Origin: Solen grandis
Lineage: Eukaryota; Mollusca; Bivalvia; Adapedonta; Solenidae
Direction of reading: 5' to 3'
DNA length: 64,000 bases
NCBI GenBank assembly: GCA_021229015.1
Contig: CM037787.1
Coordinates: 35,725,874-35,789,873 of the forward strand
Shown here: piece after piece, positions 37,133 to 48,475 of the stretch
Layout: every line of letters begins with the position of its first letter
Position numbering within the stretch: position 1 is the first letter of the stretch
Made by a program: the position numbers and the translations under genes
Notes under the pieces: model-generated
What the model saw: the letters and a program-made list of their open reading frames with translations, nothing else
Told to the model about the DNA's origin: nothing
Database searches by the model: none

Positions 37133-37275
37133 TGTGTCAGGATAATATGACTGGGTGTGGTATCATGCTACATATCTACGGCGTGATACTGCAGTGTGGC
37201 AGCACTATATCTGTCTCAAGTAGACAGTGATCAAATGACTGAAATATTGTGGGACGATAAACCCAACAAACAAAT
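37133..37275 (+). repeat. 5'-truncated SINE (family of 51078-51400)
   Basis: GTCAGGATAATATGACTGGG, CTACGGCGTGATACTGCAGT and GTGGCAGCACTATATC match the full-length copy closely. The tail is ATGACTGAAATATTGTGGGA then CGATAAACCCAACAAACAAA. Confidence 0.85.
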
Positions 37276-37701
37276 ATTACACACAAGACATGCTGCTGCA
37301 CTTCATATAGTATTCGCCACACAATTAAATTCATTCATGTAGTATTTTCATGGATAATTTCCCCGCTTACGCATTCGTTGTCTCCTCTCACATGAAAAGT
37401 CGCTCTGGAAATAAAGAATTTTCATTCTCGATCAAGTCCAGATGTGATAACAACTCACAGCCTATATATATATCACACGATCCGAAGATATACTACTTTA
37501 TTTTAACAATTAGGGCGTCGAACATGATCCGGTGATGGCATAGGCTTTAAATCAGTTGGAGTGTCCTACTCAGACACAAAGTACTAGTCCAAACCATGGA
37601 GAGGAATTTTGTATTTTCAGTTTAAACTTCATATACTTTCATTTATACGTTTAATAAGGCCCTATCTATATCACTGAATACTTAAATACACAGTACTTGC
37701 T

Positions 37702-37930
37702 TGCATACATACATACATACATACATACATACATACATACATACATACATACATACATACATACATAAATCATACCATACATACATACATTACATACATA
37801 CATACATACATACAACATATACATACATACATAATACATCATCATACATAATACATACATACATATTCATCACATACATACTACAACATATACATTATTC
37901 ATGACTTTATACAATACATACATACATTTC
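37702..37930. repeat. (CATA)n microsatellite, interrupted
   Basis: About 17 uninterrupted CATA/ATAC units, then diverged units to about 37930. The Tyr/Met/Cys-rich frames on both strands are artefacts. Confidence 0.95.
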
Positions 37931-38111
37931 ACAAACAAACAATATTTTATACAAATATAACATTTTATTCCGCACTTCTGGAGTTGACAGATATCAACAA
38001 TACATTAAAAGAAATACTGACACATATATTCGGTTATCTCTTACAATCTATACGAAAATTAATCCTTAAACAATGTTCCAATACATGACTATTCCATATT
38101 AGATAATAAAA

Positions 38112-38192
38112 AATGTAACCCATGTTAGTAGTATACGAGTACATGCATTGTTTCTTTATTACGGTATGCACATGTTCATCTTATAGATACAA
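38112..38192 (+). repeat. 80-bp duplicated block, copy 1
   Basis: AATGTAACCCATGTTAGTAG through ACGGTATG is identical to 41083-41164 for about 55 bases, then similar (CATGTTCATCTTATAGATACAA against TATGTTCACCTTAAAGATACAA). Confidence 0.85.
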
Positions 38193-38287
38193 CAATATTT
38201 TTCTACGTTTCGTGATTTTTCCATTATATTAATAAACACTTCAGTACAAAAAAACAAACTAAAACAACTTCTCTTAATAACAACAAC

Positions 38288-38316
<29 letters not shown>
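38288..38316. repeat. Poly-A run of 29 bases
   Basis: An uninterrupted A homopolymer after an AAC-rich stretch, possibly the tail of a degraded retroposon. Confidence 0.9.
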
Positions 38317-38318
<2 letters not shown>

Positions 38319-38844
38319 GAATCGCTATCGCGATATCATCGGTTTTCGCGAAAGCAATGTCATTCAGTTCACGAGTCTCATGATTCGAAAAACATATTTC
38401 TTTGTTCAATGGCTTGTTGAATACTATTAACAAAAATTTCAAACATTTTTGTCGCAATGTTTAAGCAGACCTTTTACCCAAAAGAATATTTTTGAGTATT
38501 ACCTGTCAGTAATGTAATGTCATAAACTTGAAAACTTTTTTACGGATTTCGGTTAGTGCCACGTTAGCTGTGTGTGTTGCTTTATGATGGTGACAAACGA
38601 CAATTGTAATTGATAAACAAAAAATTGCAAACGGCACACAATAGTAGAAAATGACACACGACAATGCGACATGACACTCAACATTATTACGAACTAATGT
38701 TGCATTGAATAACTATCATTTTCATGAAATATCGCATTAATTTTGGAGTGTCGTTTCAAATAGATGTAACCAAGGAACAGAATGCAAAAAAAAATCGCAT
38801 AAAAATCAGACTTTAATTTTTTTAGCTACAAAGAGTGATTTCAA

Positions 38845-39745
38845 GCCAAGCGCCCCCTAGCGGCCAAATGAGAAACAAAATTGATTAAAATTTTACCATT
38901 AGGTACCTAGCAATGCAGCAAATAGTTCAGTCAAGTATACTAGTCGCCCAAGTCAAACTTTCTATTCTTATATATCAGAATTTGAAGCATAAAAACTGAT
39001 TTACAATTTTTCTAAAAAGGATCAAACGATCAAACCTTGGACTGCCGTAAAATGACCAAATCAAGTCCGATCTTCAAAACCTAAACATCACTGGAAAGAG
39101 CTTATCAAGAACTAAAACATTTGTTCATATACTCTCAATGAAATATTTTTAGTTTTGGGGCACATTGGGGCCGAATAAAAACACAATTATCATAATATGA
39201 CCTTGACCTTTTTAATGTTTTCTAACTTTTAATTGTGAGGCCCATTCAAACTTAACAATACATAACGTGTGAAAATTTCATAACGAACAAAATAAAAGTC
39301 AGGAGCGACAAAAAACATGTTTTTGAAATTTTAATTTTTCCTAAAATTTAGTGAAGTTTGACCGTTTCTAGAGGACAAACCACGCATTTCCTAAATTCGC
39401 CACCCCATATATTTTGTGCGTATATGTCTTGCAAATCGTATGCAGCAAACAGAATTCTTCTATCTGATCTCTAACAAAAATGGGTAGGTTTTTCGTAGAC
39501 CTACTCTCATTTGTCCACTTTTTTACAAGGTTCGAAAATTCAACCTCTCCTAGAACAATTTTTTCCCCCAGTACTCGATGATGAGATATCCATCATATTT
39601 GATTGGGCTGTCAAACAAGGAACATTATGTAAAAAACCGCATCTAAATCAGGTTTAAAATTTTTGCCGTTATTAGCAAAACAGTGATTACATGCATTGCG
39701 CCCCCTAGTGGCTAAATCAGAAACAAAAGTGAAAAGTTTGACCAT
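38845..39745 (+). repeat. Element with repeated GCGCCCCCTAGYGGC motif
   Basis: GCGCCCCCTAGCGGCCAAAT GAGAAACAAAA at 38849 recurs as GCGCCCCCTAGTGGCTAAAT CAGAAACAAAA at 39699, about 850 bases away. Both are followed by a TTAGGCAC/TTAGGTACC-type block. It is probably two tandem copies of one interspersed element. Confidence 0.5.
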
Positions 39746-40530
39746 TTAGGCACAAGTTAAGATGAATGTGACTCCATGCCCAAAATTTCATAGCTGTAGC
39801 TTTCCTCATCTAGCCGCTAGGCTGGCTACAAAAATGGGTGGAATTGGAAAAATAATAAAACAACAACAACAACAACAGAAGAAGAACAATAGGTTTTCGC
39901 CCTGCAGAGGCGAAAACCTAACAAAAAAACAACAACAAAAAAACAAAAACAAACAAAAACACGGATTATAGCAAAATATATTCGTGAGGTCCATGATTTG
40001 TCACGTTTTAAAGGCTTGTAAGTATAAAGAACTAAAATTATTCATTATATGATGAACAAATGCATGGAAAACCATTTTTTTAATTGCTCCCAGTTATCAA
40101 TTTTAGGAAGTTTCATTTAGCATATATAATTATCATTGCAAAATTGCATAATATCTAAATGGTATGAAAGATCAATGCCGCGTAATGAATGATTCTGTGT
40201 TTTATGTAATTTTATCGATGTTGAGGATGAATAACATTTTATCTTTATCTACCATGTTCATGAAGACATTCGAAGAATGACTCTTAAGATGTTTACTATG
40301 CCAAACCAAATGTCTATAAATTTATAATTTTAAATCTGAAAATGTGTCTGAATTATATAATTTGTGTAAATATATAATTATATTGATTAAATTTGGCTTT
40401 TTTTTTGACTTACGTTTTAAGTATTTACATTGTCTATGAAATTTTGTCTTTTTTTATTATTACTGTTATTATTCATAGCATCAATTCATCCTCTGTTTGT
40501 TATTATATCATATTCTTTTTTGAATATCAT

Positions 40531-40560
40531 TATCTCTCTCTCTCTCTCTCTCTCTCTCTG
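40531..40560. repeat. (CT)n microsatellite
   Basis: About 15 CT units. Confidence 0.95.
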
Positions 40561-41082
40561 TGGTGTGTGCGCGGGGATTGATGATGGCGAGGTTGCTGTG
40601 TGAAATACCCGTGTGTGGATGTACATGTATACGTGCTCGTGATTTATTTTTTTTGTACAAAGAAATTTGTATGTAGCAAGAAACATTATATGTTTACGTT
40701 ACAAATGAATACAGTTTTGAATCTTGAATCTAAAGTATATTACACACTAGAAAATATAAACTTATTGGTACTCCCCTAACCGCTTTTTAATTAAGATAAA
40801 TATCATTGGCTTAATAATAATACAATGCGCTTAAACACACATTTGTTTTTCATATGTATATGATGAGCTTGGGTGTAGTTAGAAACCCTATCTATGCAAA
40901 AAAAATGTGTGAATAAGTAAAGTGTCAGTGTCATTGCATGGTAGCACTTTTTTCATACAATTTTTCCAACTTATCATTTGATCAGATTAAATGATGATGA
41001 AGATACATTTCCGCTATGTAAAACAAAGTATCTTGAACCCAAACACAGATTTAACTTTTATATTTCACAGACATATTGGGTT

Positions 41083-41164
41083 AATGTAACCCATGTTAGT
41101 AGTATACGAGTACATGCATTGTTTCTTTATTACGGTATGTATATGTTCACCTTAAAGATACAAA
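41083..41164 (+). repeat. 80-bp duplicated block, copy 2
   Basis: Second copy of 38112-38192, 2.97 kb away in the same orientation. Confidence 0.85.
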
Positions 41165-41471
41165 TGTATTCACCTAAAATGCCATTTCAGTAAAAGGATT
41201 GAATTCATCTAAACTTAATTGTATTTAAAACTTTACAGTAACACCATGTAAAACCGCTGAACATCCGGGTCACAACGAATCCCAGTCTGAACAGATTCTC
41301 TTTTTTAAGACATTTGAATAAGTAACACTGTTCACGTTAGTCACATGCAGGCTGATCTGGCTTAATTCTTGCTCAAATTCCACCAACCCTGCTTAGCGCT
41401 TAGTAATACTGTAATACTTAGGGGCGAATATCATCTTTTATCTTTCTCTAATAAAATATCAAATATTTGAC

Positions 41472-41476
<5 letters not shown>

Positions 41477-41519
<43 letters not shown>
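41477..41519. repeat. (AT)n microsatellite
   Basis: About 20 uninterrupted AT units. Confidence 0.95.
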
Positions 41520-41522
<3 letters not shown>

Positions 41523-42273
41523 TCTACTAATTATATGTTTATGTACATATAAATAGATATGAAAATATATACAAAACTATTTCATACATTATCACCGAAA
41601 TGTTCTAATAATATATACCAGAAGTCAGGAATGACTCTCTCTTGGTTTTGATTATACATGTGTTTGATTTGACGTTTGACACGTGTATGATGTTTTATGC
41701 CTAGAACAGATCCTCTTGACTCAAATATTTGTATAGTTTTAACATTGTGTTTTTCTTTTACTTTAATGTACAACGCCATTGAATATGCATATGTGTAAGA
41801 ATAGGCATTTAACCAAATAAAGCAGTTTTACTCGTAGTTTACTGACTCTCCCCCATTCATATGACAAATACGGTTAAAATAACATACAGATGACAAGGGA
41901 CATGGTCATAAGTTTACAGGACTATGACACCACAGTGGTATAAACAGACATTATACAAATATCAATAATATTGTAAAATTAATGCAAATAAATCTATTAA
42001 TGTCTTTAAATGCAACAACTGAGCAATGCTTCGATATGTATACACGAATATTGTAGACTCAGTCATTCAAATCGTGACCGAATCTCGCATGGCAGTCCAG
42101 TAATATGTTAAGGGTAGGAAGAAAAGTGTCATATATTTTGCTGTATAGTAATAAAAAAAAACTTCTCAAAGATTCATTGAGATATTCAGTACCATGTACG
42201 GGTACATCTTCGGAATGGAACATGTCTTTAAACGGAACCTTTGCCCAAGACTCCATTGACAAAATATGCAGTG

Positions 42274-42329
42274 TTATTCCACTGGCACTTTCTTCTTCTT
42301 ACCTGGCGGCTTCACTGGTGGAGTATTGA
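42274..42329 (-). CDS. Coiled-coil gene exon 3 (terminal)
   Basis: Acceptor ACTTCCAG|TC at 42329 completes a Val codon with the single base left by exon 2. Then NTPPVKPPGKKKKVPVE and TAA. Phase agreement is the main support. Confidence 0.5.
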
Positions 42330-44346
42330 CTGGAAGTAAATAACAAAATTATGTTTTAATGAAAACCTTAAGTTATGTATCAATGTTCAAAATGGTTAAG
42401 AATGATATATATTTAAAAAAAGATATTCATGTAATTACAGCTTTCAAAATACATGTACTCGGGGTCTTCCTCCACCTGTAATTAGCTATATGATTGAAAT
42501 ACTATCGCAGCGAGCCTTGTCAGTATCGGTCAGTTTATTCCCAATGTCAGCACATTCATCGGACGAAAGACAACTTTCTGCTCGCAATTTATCAAGAAGC
42601 ACACCATCGGTAACAATGATGCAGCTTACAATTTCCGGTATGTTCTTCTGTAGTGCCTTAGCAAGGCAATATCTTTCATCCGCGGATTGAGGTTTTTTGT
42701 TCGCTTTTGGTGGTTTTCGATGCTGAACTATATCAAAACGATTATAAATAAATTGTATATAGATATACATGTATTTCAACGCATATACCCAGTTCCAAAA
42801 GAAAATGTACACATTTTTCATCGATTGCTACCTGAAAGTATATAGATTTGGTAGGAAAATTGAAAAAAAATGAAAATCTCTTCATGCCACGTGGTAAATT
42901 TTTGGGCTAAAGCGATGACAAATACACTCGAAATATAGTGCTAAAATTTAATCCGATATTTTCGAACTGAACTATTTAAATGTGCACGGTTTCTCTTGGA
43001 ACTATGTGTAAACTTGGAGTATCAATTTCAAATTATTGTTAAGTTATATCATCAATGTGCAGTATGATGCCACATCTAAAAAGTTCAGAGTTATATACAT
43101 TTATCTTTTAGAAAACATATTATTATGAAATTATTTATCATTTTAAAGCTATGATGCTTAAGTTCAGGTGTGTTTAGCAACCTAAGATTTAATTGTTTAA
43201 TGTATCTTTATATTTACCGGGTATATCTTATCCTAACATGACCACAACACGTTAATTCACAAACTCAATGCAGTGATCTCCCTTGCACGCTTACTTAGCA
43301 AAAAGTATCACTAACGGGAGGTAACTACTACTATTGTAGTAGTCGGCTTAAATAATAAAAAATAATTTTGGCAGGCCTATGATTCAGTCAGTACTAAAAG
43401 TGTTAAGAAGTGAGTTAATGCCGTAATTGTTAATTGAAAGAAAATAAAAGAAAATTTTACTATTATTACCTTCCTTTAACGGTGGCCTAAATGTGTTCTC
43501 TCCAACATGGATTTTTTTGTATGACGGGACCGGAGTTGTGACTCCACCTAGCACACCCCCATTCTCGTAATCGTGAATTTGTCTATAGTCATCATTATTG
43601 CATCCAACAGAGTCGTAATATGCTGGATATGCCCTCTGTAATGCTTGAGATACTTTACGTAATTCGGCTTTAGTTTCTTGTAATTCTCTTTGCACTGTTT
43701 TTGCTACAGTGTCTTCAATCATTTTATTGAGAATTGTTTTTTCTTGCAGCCGAGCCTGAAATTTAAAAAAAAAAAAACCCATAAAAAAACAAAACAAAAA
43801 CAACAACAGCATATTTTTAGAATGTTCTATACGATAGTGTTGCATCGATGGCAATATAACTTCAGTACACGATATTCCAACGCTCCCCATGTAGCGTAGC
43901 GTTTAGAGGAATCGTTCTTTCGTCAAACTTAAATACACTTTGATCTCAACTCAACATTGATTTATATGAATTTGATAATTTAATGAGAGACAACATAGCA
44001 ATATTTTTAGCCTCGATATAATTTTATTTCTTTAACATGTATATGAATACCGAGATATGAATGAATCCTAGGTCAAAACAAAAACGAGTTGGCCGACTCG
44101 TTTAAGCGTGTGGGCAGGAGGTTCAAATTTGCTGCGAGATAACAAAAAAAGTAAAACTTCATACTAATAGCTCGCTACTTTCCTATATAATATAATAACA
44201 GTTTGAAGATGATTTAAATAATTATGTTTAAAATACAATTCGGATATTTAGAGCTACCATACCATATCTTCTGCGTTGTGGAAACTTCTTCCCGGATGTT
44301 CATTCTTGGCGATAGGCCCAGAAATATCAAGTTTTTGTTTCGGCAT
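42274..44346 (-). CDS. Small coiled-coil protein of unknown function, three exons (141 aa)
   Basis: Predicted from phase-compatible exons 44346-44263, 43755-43470 and 42329-42274. I do not recognise the family. The start Met (MPKQKLDISGPIAKNEHPGR) lies five bases inside an exon with a TTGCAG acceptor, so a 5' UTR exon should lie upstream. Exon 2 encodes a charged helix (KMIEDTVAKTVQRELQETKA) typical of a coiled coil, then AYPAYYDSVGCNNDD and a Pro/Gly-rich stretch. Exon 3 adds a basic tail, NTPPVKPPGKKKKVPVE. There is no signal peptide or membrane segment. A fragment of a CARD-like exon sits in the last intron. The strong CAG|GTAAGA inside exon 3 leaves open that the tail is spliced further. 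Confidence 0.55.
42455..42516 (+). repeat. SINE tail fragment fused to the half-CARD exon
   Basis: GTACTCGGGGTCTTCC, CCACCTGTAATTAGCT and ATATGATTGAAATACTATCG CAGCGA match the reverse complement of 50500-50590 apart from a small deletion. Its normal GATAAAC end is missing and is replaced by the CARD coding sequence. Confidence 0.75.
42486..42722 (-). pseudogene. CARD-like half-domain exon truncated by a SINE
   Basis: After acceptor ATAGTTCAG the frame reads HRKPPKANKKPQSADERYCL then AKALQKNIPEIVSC and SSDECADIGNKLTDTDKA. It aligns without gaps to the CARD-like domain at about 55.1 kb: DERYCLAKALQKNIPEIV against DNRLCWAMAIQANVEGIV, then SSDEC..I / TADEC..I and DTDKAR / KKDKMR. Immediately after DKA the sequence becomes SINE (TCGCTGCGATAGTATTTCAA), which supplies RCDSISII and a stop. 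Helices 4-6 are therefore missing. The exon begins in phase 0, which does not match the preceding phase-1 exon of the gene around it. It is most likely a broken paralogue fragment. An alternative exon of the host gene is possible. Confidence 0.6.
43470..43755 (-). CDS. Coiled-coil gene exon 2
   Basis: Acceptor AAATTTCAG|GCT at 43755, donor GAAG|GTAATA after 43470, leaving one base. Encodes ARLQEKTILNKMIEDTVAKT then VQRELQETKAELRKVSQALQ and a tail ending ENTFRPPLKE. The upstream Phe/Leu-rich part of the open frame is intron. Confidence 0.7.
44263..44346 (-). CDS. Coiled-coil gene exon 1 (coding part)
   Basis: The exon itself starts at 44351 after TTGTTGCAG and ends at ATG|GTATGG in phase 0. 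Of the three frames, only this one reads an initiator Met and stays open to the donor with a sensible composition (MPKQKLDISGPI ... FHNAEDM). A second frame is open but poor. Confidence 0.5.
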
Positions 44347-44672
44347 TTTGTCTGCAACAAAATAAAATATAATAAAATTATTTTAAGTTTGGTGTTGTTT
44401 TGTATTCTAAGTTCCGTAGTACTGATTATACTATCGTGGTGATTAAAGTCATTTAACTTTAAATATTCATTCACAATATATTCAAATAATTGCATTGTAA
44501 TTGATCCCAGAACGGCATCACGCCAAATGCCTTGTTTGTCTTCCAATGCTCCGGCGCTACAAACGCAACCCCAGCCATATGGCGAAGAGAAATGGCAGCT
44601 GTCAGCCACCATAGATGGTAGTTTACTCTATACGAAGACAAATAAAAAAGTTCCAAAGAAGATCCAGTTAAA

Positions 44673-44987
44673 TTACGCCATCCTGGAAGAACTATCCAAA
44701 ATTGCCCCAACAACCCCAGTGACGTCACCATCACTGTTAAAATGCCTCCTCCGCAGTTTTGGTTTTAACTTTGGAAACAAATGATAATAAGGGGAAGTCA
44801 AATAAGGGGAACGTGGTGGATGAGGCACATCCAGTTGCTCCAGCATGTATGAAGTGTGGGTTGATGCATTGTCTTAGAACAAAAGGATACATGCTTTGAG
44901 TGTTCTTTTTCGTTTCTCGTTAATTGTCTCCCTAGCTTGAACTCTGCAGTCCATTTTCTGTCGAGCTCGCTTGCGTTGAGTCCGCAG
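44673..44987 (-). pseudogene. Mariner-like (Tc1/mariner) transposase relic
   Basis: The minus strand reads RQKMDCRVQARETINEKRKR, TLKACILLF, then an in-frame stop directly before DNASTHTSYMLEQLDVPHPP, RSPYLTSPYYHLFPKLK and HFNSDGDVTGVVGAILDSS to a TAA. The DNA..H block around the second catalytic Asp and the HPPRSP..YYHLFPKL block are characteristic of mariner elements. The N-terminal half and the terminal inverted repeats were not found. It is inactive: in-frame stop and truncation. Confidence 0.8.
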
Positions 44988-44988
44988 C

Positions 44989-45455
44989 TTCAAGGTCAAA
45001 GTCGAAGGTTATTTGCGTGTCTGGGCTGTAACTTAGAAATTGATGGCAGGATTTCCAAATAAACTTGCAGTTATGTTAACCTCGATTGGACAGAGTGTCA
45101 TGCGCAAGAGTTGTAACCCTAGCTCAAAGGTCAAGGTCAAAAGTCATTTGCTTGTCCTGACTGTAACCTAGACATGGATGGAAGGATTTTCAAATAAGTT
45201 GGCAGTAATGTTTGCCTAAATGATCTGAAGTGTTAAGCACAAGAGTTGGGTCCATAGTTTCAAGGTCAAAGTCACACTTAGAAGTGAAGGTCATCGCACT
45301 GGATTTGCTTTTTTGGGCTGTAAATTTTCTCTGGGTCACAGGATTCTCAAATGATTTGGCAGTTATTCCTCAGTGACATGATGTGTCACACGAAAGAGTT
45401 GGGTCCCTAGCTCCATGGTCAAGGTCACATTTAGAGGTGAAAGGGGCACCTTAGG
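44989..45455 (+). repeat. Tandem array of about 135-155-bp units with TCAAGGTCA motifs
   Basis: Three full units and part of a fourth start near 44989, 45121, 45257 and 45411. Each begins TCAAGGTCAAAGTC or a variant, passes GGGCTGTAA..., GGATTTTCAAATAA, TTGGCAGTTATG, and ends CAAGAGTTGGGTCCCTAG. Divergence between units is considerable. Confidence 0.8.
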
Positions 45456-46215
45456 CCGCGAGGTCGACATGTTGCCCCTGGGAGTCTACTTGATATCAGA
45501 ATATGAAAGGCGGTCGATACCAAGAGTATTCGTATGTTCGAGATTCCTTGGTTAATACCTTGGGAACAGAGGCTAGGCACTGTTTCAGGTACCCTCGTGA
45601 TGGTATAACGCCCTTCTGTTTTATTTATCAAACACTGGATACACTAACCATCTTTTCATTCCGAAATAGTGCATTTGCATTGTGTGTAATTATACTGCAC
45701 TATAATGTTATATTTATACACTTTGCAATCGCAGCCTGACACTAACAAATACTATTGTTGATATAGAGCGTGCTTTCCCTCGTTAAACTAATCAGTTAGA
45801 ATGGTGAAAACCTACAATTTCTCTGAGCCTGCCAAAATACAATTGCTTGATTTAGATGGCAGTGTCCATCAGTTCTATTTCCAGGTCTCAATGTAAGCCC
45901 ATCTAGGCCTAATAAAGATCTTTACAGTTTGTCCGCCTTAATCGCCAAATGAGAGGCTTGCATTTCGTTCAAAATTTGAAGAAAAAAAAATGCATAAAAT
46001 GATCCGTATGGTCTTGATATTGAGGAAATATGAATGTATGCTGCCTTCTGAATGGGCGGAGCTTGCTTGTGGCGGCAGGTGATTACGTCATGTTTTACAT
46101 GTAGCCTTATAAAATGTATTATGAACCATCACGTGTACTGTTAATCAAACGGAAGTTGGTTCCATAGCGAGGTCAAAGGCAAAGCTGTATGGCGTAGGTG
46201 ACAAACTGTGAATAT

Positions 46216-46313
46216 GTTATCGTTTATATTTTAAAATTTTATGGACTTATCACAGTGCTCCGCTTCGCGTCGCTTGCGATAAATTTAATAAAATTTAAAA
46301 TATAAACGATAAC
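46216..46313. repeat. 98-bp palindromic hairpin
   Basis: GTTATCGTTTATATTTTAAA then ATTTTAT at the left pairs with ATAAAATTTAAAATATAAACGATAAC at the right (about 26-base stem, one bulge). The loop contains CGCTTCGCGTCGCTTGCG. Confidence 0.85.
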
Positions 46314-46628
46314 TAATACATATTTCATTATTTAATGATTGCGATGGATTAAAAGGGAAATGTGTATTAAAAGTGGTAATATTAACTGTTACGCAAATAT
46401 CACTCTGATTTTTTTTTTCAAATACAAATGCATTATAGAAGTCGAAGCTGAATTGAAATATGTTGACAAATGACCATTGAGGTAACATCTTAGATGAATT
46501 GTAATGAAACACCGACGTTGCAAATAATGATTCTTATTGAACTATGGGAACGATGAGGCTGTGTACAACCCTTGCTATATTGAGCAATTGTTGAAATGTA
46601 CGAGAGACACAAGAGATTGTAGTTCTAC

Positions 46629-46714
46629 GAATGAATGAATGAATGAATGAATGAATGAATGAATGAATGAATGAATGAATGAATGAATGAATGAATGAAT
46701 AAATAAATAAATAA
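46629..46714. repeat. (AATG)n(AAAT)n microsatellite
   Basis: About 17 AATG units then four AAAT units. The (Ser-Phe-Ile-His)n frames on the minus strand are artefacts. Confidence 0.95.
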
Positions 46715-46793
46715 TATGAGTCCCGTTTATTATACAATAAAAAAGCACAAGGAGTACAACGCCTTTCGCCACCCAACCCATCTTCGTTTTAAT

Positions 46794-47040
46794 TATCCCT
46801 TTCCCTCATATACATGTAGACTCATTTTGACGCACTCAATAGGTACCACATAAAGCCTGATCTGCAGAAAACCATAGTTAAACCTGACCAAATTTAATTA
46901 TAAAGTCCTCATTTCCAGACCACTGAGGAGCAGCGAACAGCATAAAACCTGATCAGCCTGCGAGTTACTCGCAGGCTGATCTGGTTTTATGTTGTTCGCA
47001 TAGGTCTTTTCATGGTGTCCTCTATGAGGGAAACGGTTAT
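46794..47040 (-). repeat. piggyBac-like MITE, copy 4 (inverted)
   Basis: Reverse orientation of the 242-bp element, with CCCTTTCCCTCATA and TATGAGGGAAACGG ends and the central CTGCGAGTTACTCGCAG hairpin. The flanking TTAA is mutated to TTAT on both sides, so this copy is older. Confidence 0.88.
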
Positions 47041-47577
47041 ACGATCAGAATAATGAATAATAACAATCTAGTGAGTCTAAACGATAAAGGATACTAAAAT
47101 GCAACCAAAATAACCGATGGTATTTTCAATCACACCATTCTACAGGAATACCTAAACAAATTTTGCTCATTTTCCTGAGTTGTCGTCGAAGCCATTAGCT
47201 GACGTAACACAATTACAGACTCGGGAGTAAATATTTAAATATTTTATTTTGAGATAAAATATTTTATTTTGTGATACAATCCTTTTTCTATTTCATTATT
47301 TTTTGGGATAAATTTACAGTTACGTTGATTTGAGACATTGATTTGAAACATTTCATATATTGCTGTTCTAATAATTAAATATTTAATCGAAATATAACTT
47401 GGAAAACCCTTAGGGGACGTAACTATTACATGCTTCATTGGTAGTCAAAGAAAGAGTGACATCCCCTGACAAATTTAGCAGAAAGGCTGTCAACTCGGGA
47501 AATGAGCAAAATTGTTGAGTTATTTCTGTAGAATGGCATGATGTACAGTACCATTGGTTAAACTTACTTATTTTACG

Positions 47578-47737
47578 GCCAATGTCTTACAACTTATACT
47601 AATCCCTCGTGACGGTTCCTGGGTTGGATCAGTACTTTGCGCCTGGGAAGGTCGTGAAGAATTCTTGCCTCCAACGGGGTTCGAACCCACAACCTTCGGA
47701 TCCGTAGTCGGATGTTACCACTGGACCACGGCGCCCT
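47578..47737 (-). repeat. tRNA-derived SINE, 'GTGGTCCAGTGGTAAC' family
   Basis: The minus strand starts GGGCGCCGTGGTCCAGTGGT AACATCCGACTACGG with B box GGGTTCGAACCCC and continues into GGAGGCAAGAATTC..CCAGG. The tRNA-like A and B boxes are both intact. Confidence 0.75.
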
Positions 47738-47861
47738 TAAAACCATTGGGTGTTTGGGTGCATTTTAGTATTCTTTATCGAGTAGGCTCACTAGATTGCA
47801 CCATTTCTTTTTTCCATTCGTATTATTCAACCAAACGTGGATTGATCGGCCATAAGGCGTT

Positions 47862-47959
47862 GTATTCCATGTGCTTTTTATTATATACAGGGCTTATCTT
47901 TTACCATATTATACTTTTTATTGATAAAACTCCAAACTCCTGTGTTTAAAACAACACCA
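47862..47959 (+). repeat. Inverted repeat arm 1
   Basis: GTATTCCATGTGCTTTTTAT through AAACAACACCA is the reverse complement of 48726-48816, identical over about 90 bases except for a six-base insertion (CAAACT). Confidence 0.92.
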
Positions 47960-48299
47960 AACTATTACTTGAACAAAATGGTTCCCAAACCATTTCCGGC
48001 CAATGTTTATCGTTTTTATTGCATGTATAGTGTACAACAACTTCATATGCTTTCCTTACACACATTCATGGCTGTAATTACTTATCATTATTATTCTATG
48101 ACGTAATTTAATTACAAGTATTCACGGGTACATATATTTGTGGATTAATGAATTTAGACTTCATGTATGGCATTAGAGGATATCACTGTCCGCGATCAGC
48201 CACGAAAAATAATAAGTTTCCATTTAGTTTATATTCATTTGTTTTCTTAAGAATAAGTAACTTATTTCTTTTATAGGTGTATGGTGTATGTAAACTTGA

Positions 48300-48475
48300 T
48301 GTATGGGATTATATTTTGACCAATGAGATTGCAGTATTTTTCACAATTTTCGATCGGTTTAACTCGTTAAACCACTTGGTTTCATGGGTAACATAGTATA
48401 TACCACCAATCTTTGTGCGCATGCGCGTAGCGGTTGACTTGGATAGTAACGTCAAAACATAATTTTATACATTAA
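48300..48475 (+). repeat. Direct repeat, copy 1 (TTTTGACCAATGAGATTGCAG)
   Basis: TTTTGACCAATGAGATTGCA and ACCACCAATCTTTGTGCGCA followed by TGCGCGTAG, GACTTGGATAGTAACGTCAA and ATACATTAA recur in order at 48676-48890. The second copy has inverted-repeat arm 2 inserted between the two blocks. Confidence 0.8.

Larger units (their letters stand above)
30443..42273. other. Intergenic and repeat-rich region
   Basis: No convincing host exon was found in this 11.8 kb. Contents listed separately are poly-G runs, a CGGGGA-rich segment, an interspersed GACGGACGG element, a LINE relic, two diverged direct-repeat pairs, a foldback, a SINE piece and several microsatellites. The rest is AT-rich with chance frames. 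Confidence 0.55.

Noticed and set aside
37666..37904. Tyr/Met/Cys-rich and His/Thr-rich frames on both strands
   Set aside because: Translations of the (CATA)n microsatellite.
44527..44784. 85-aa forward frame opposite the mariner relic
   Set aside because: It is antisense to the transposase-derived sequence, whose minus-strand reading carries clear mariner motifs.
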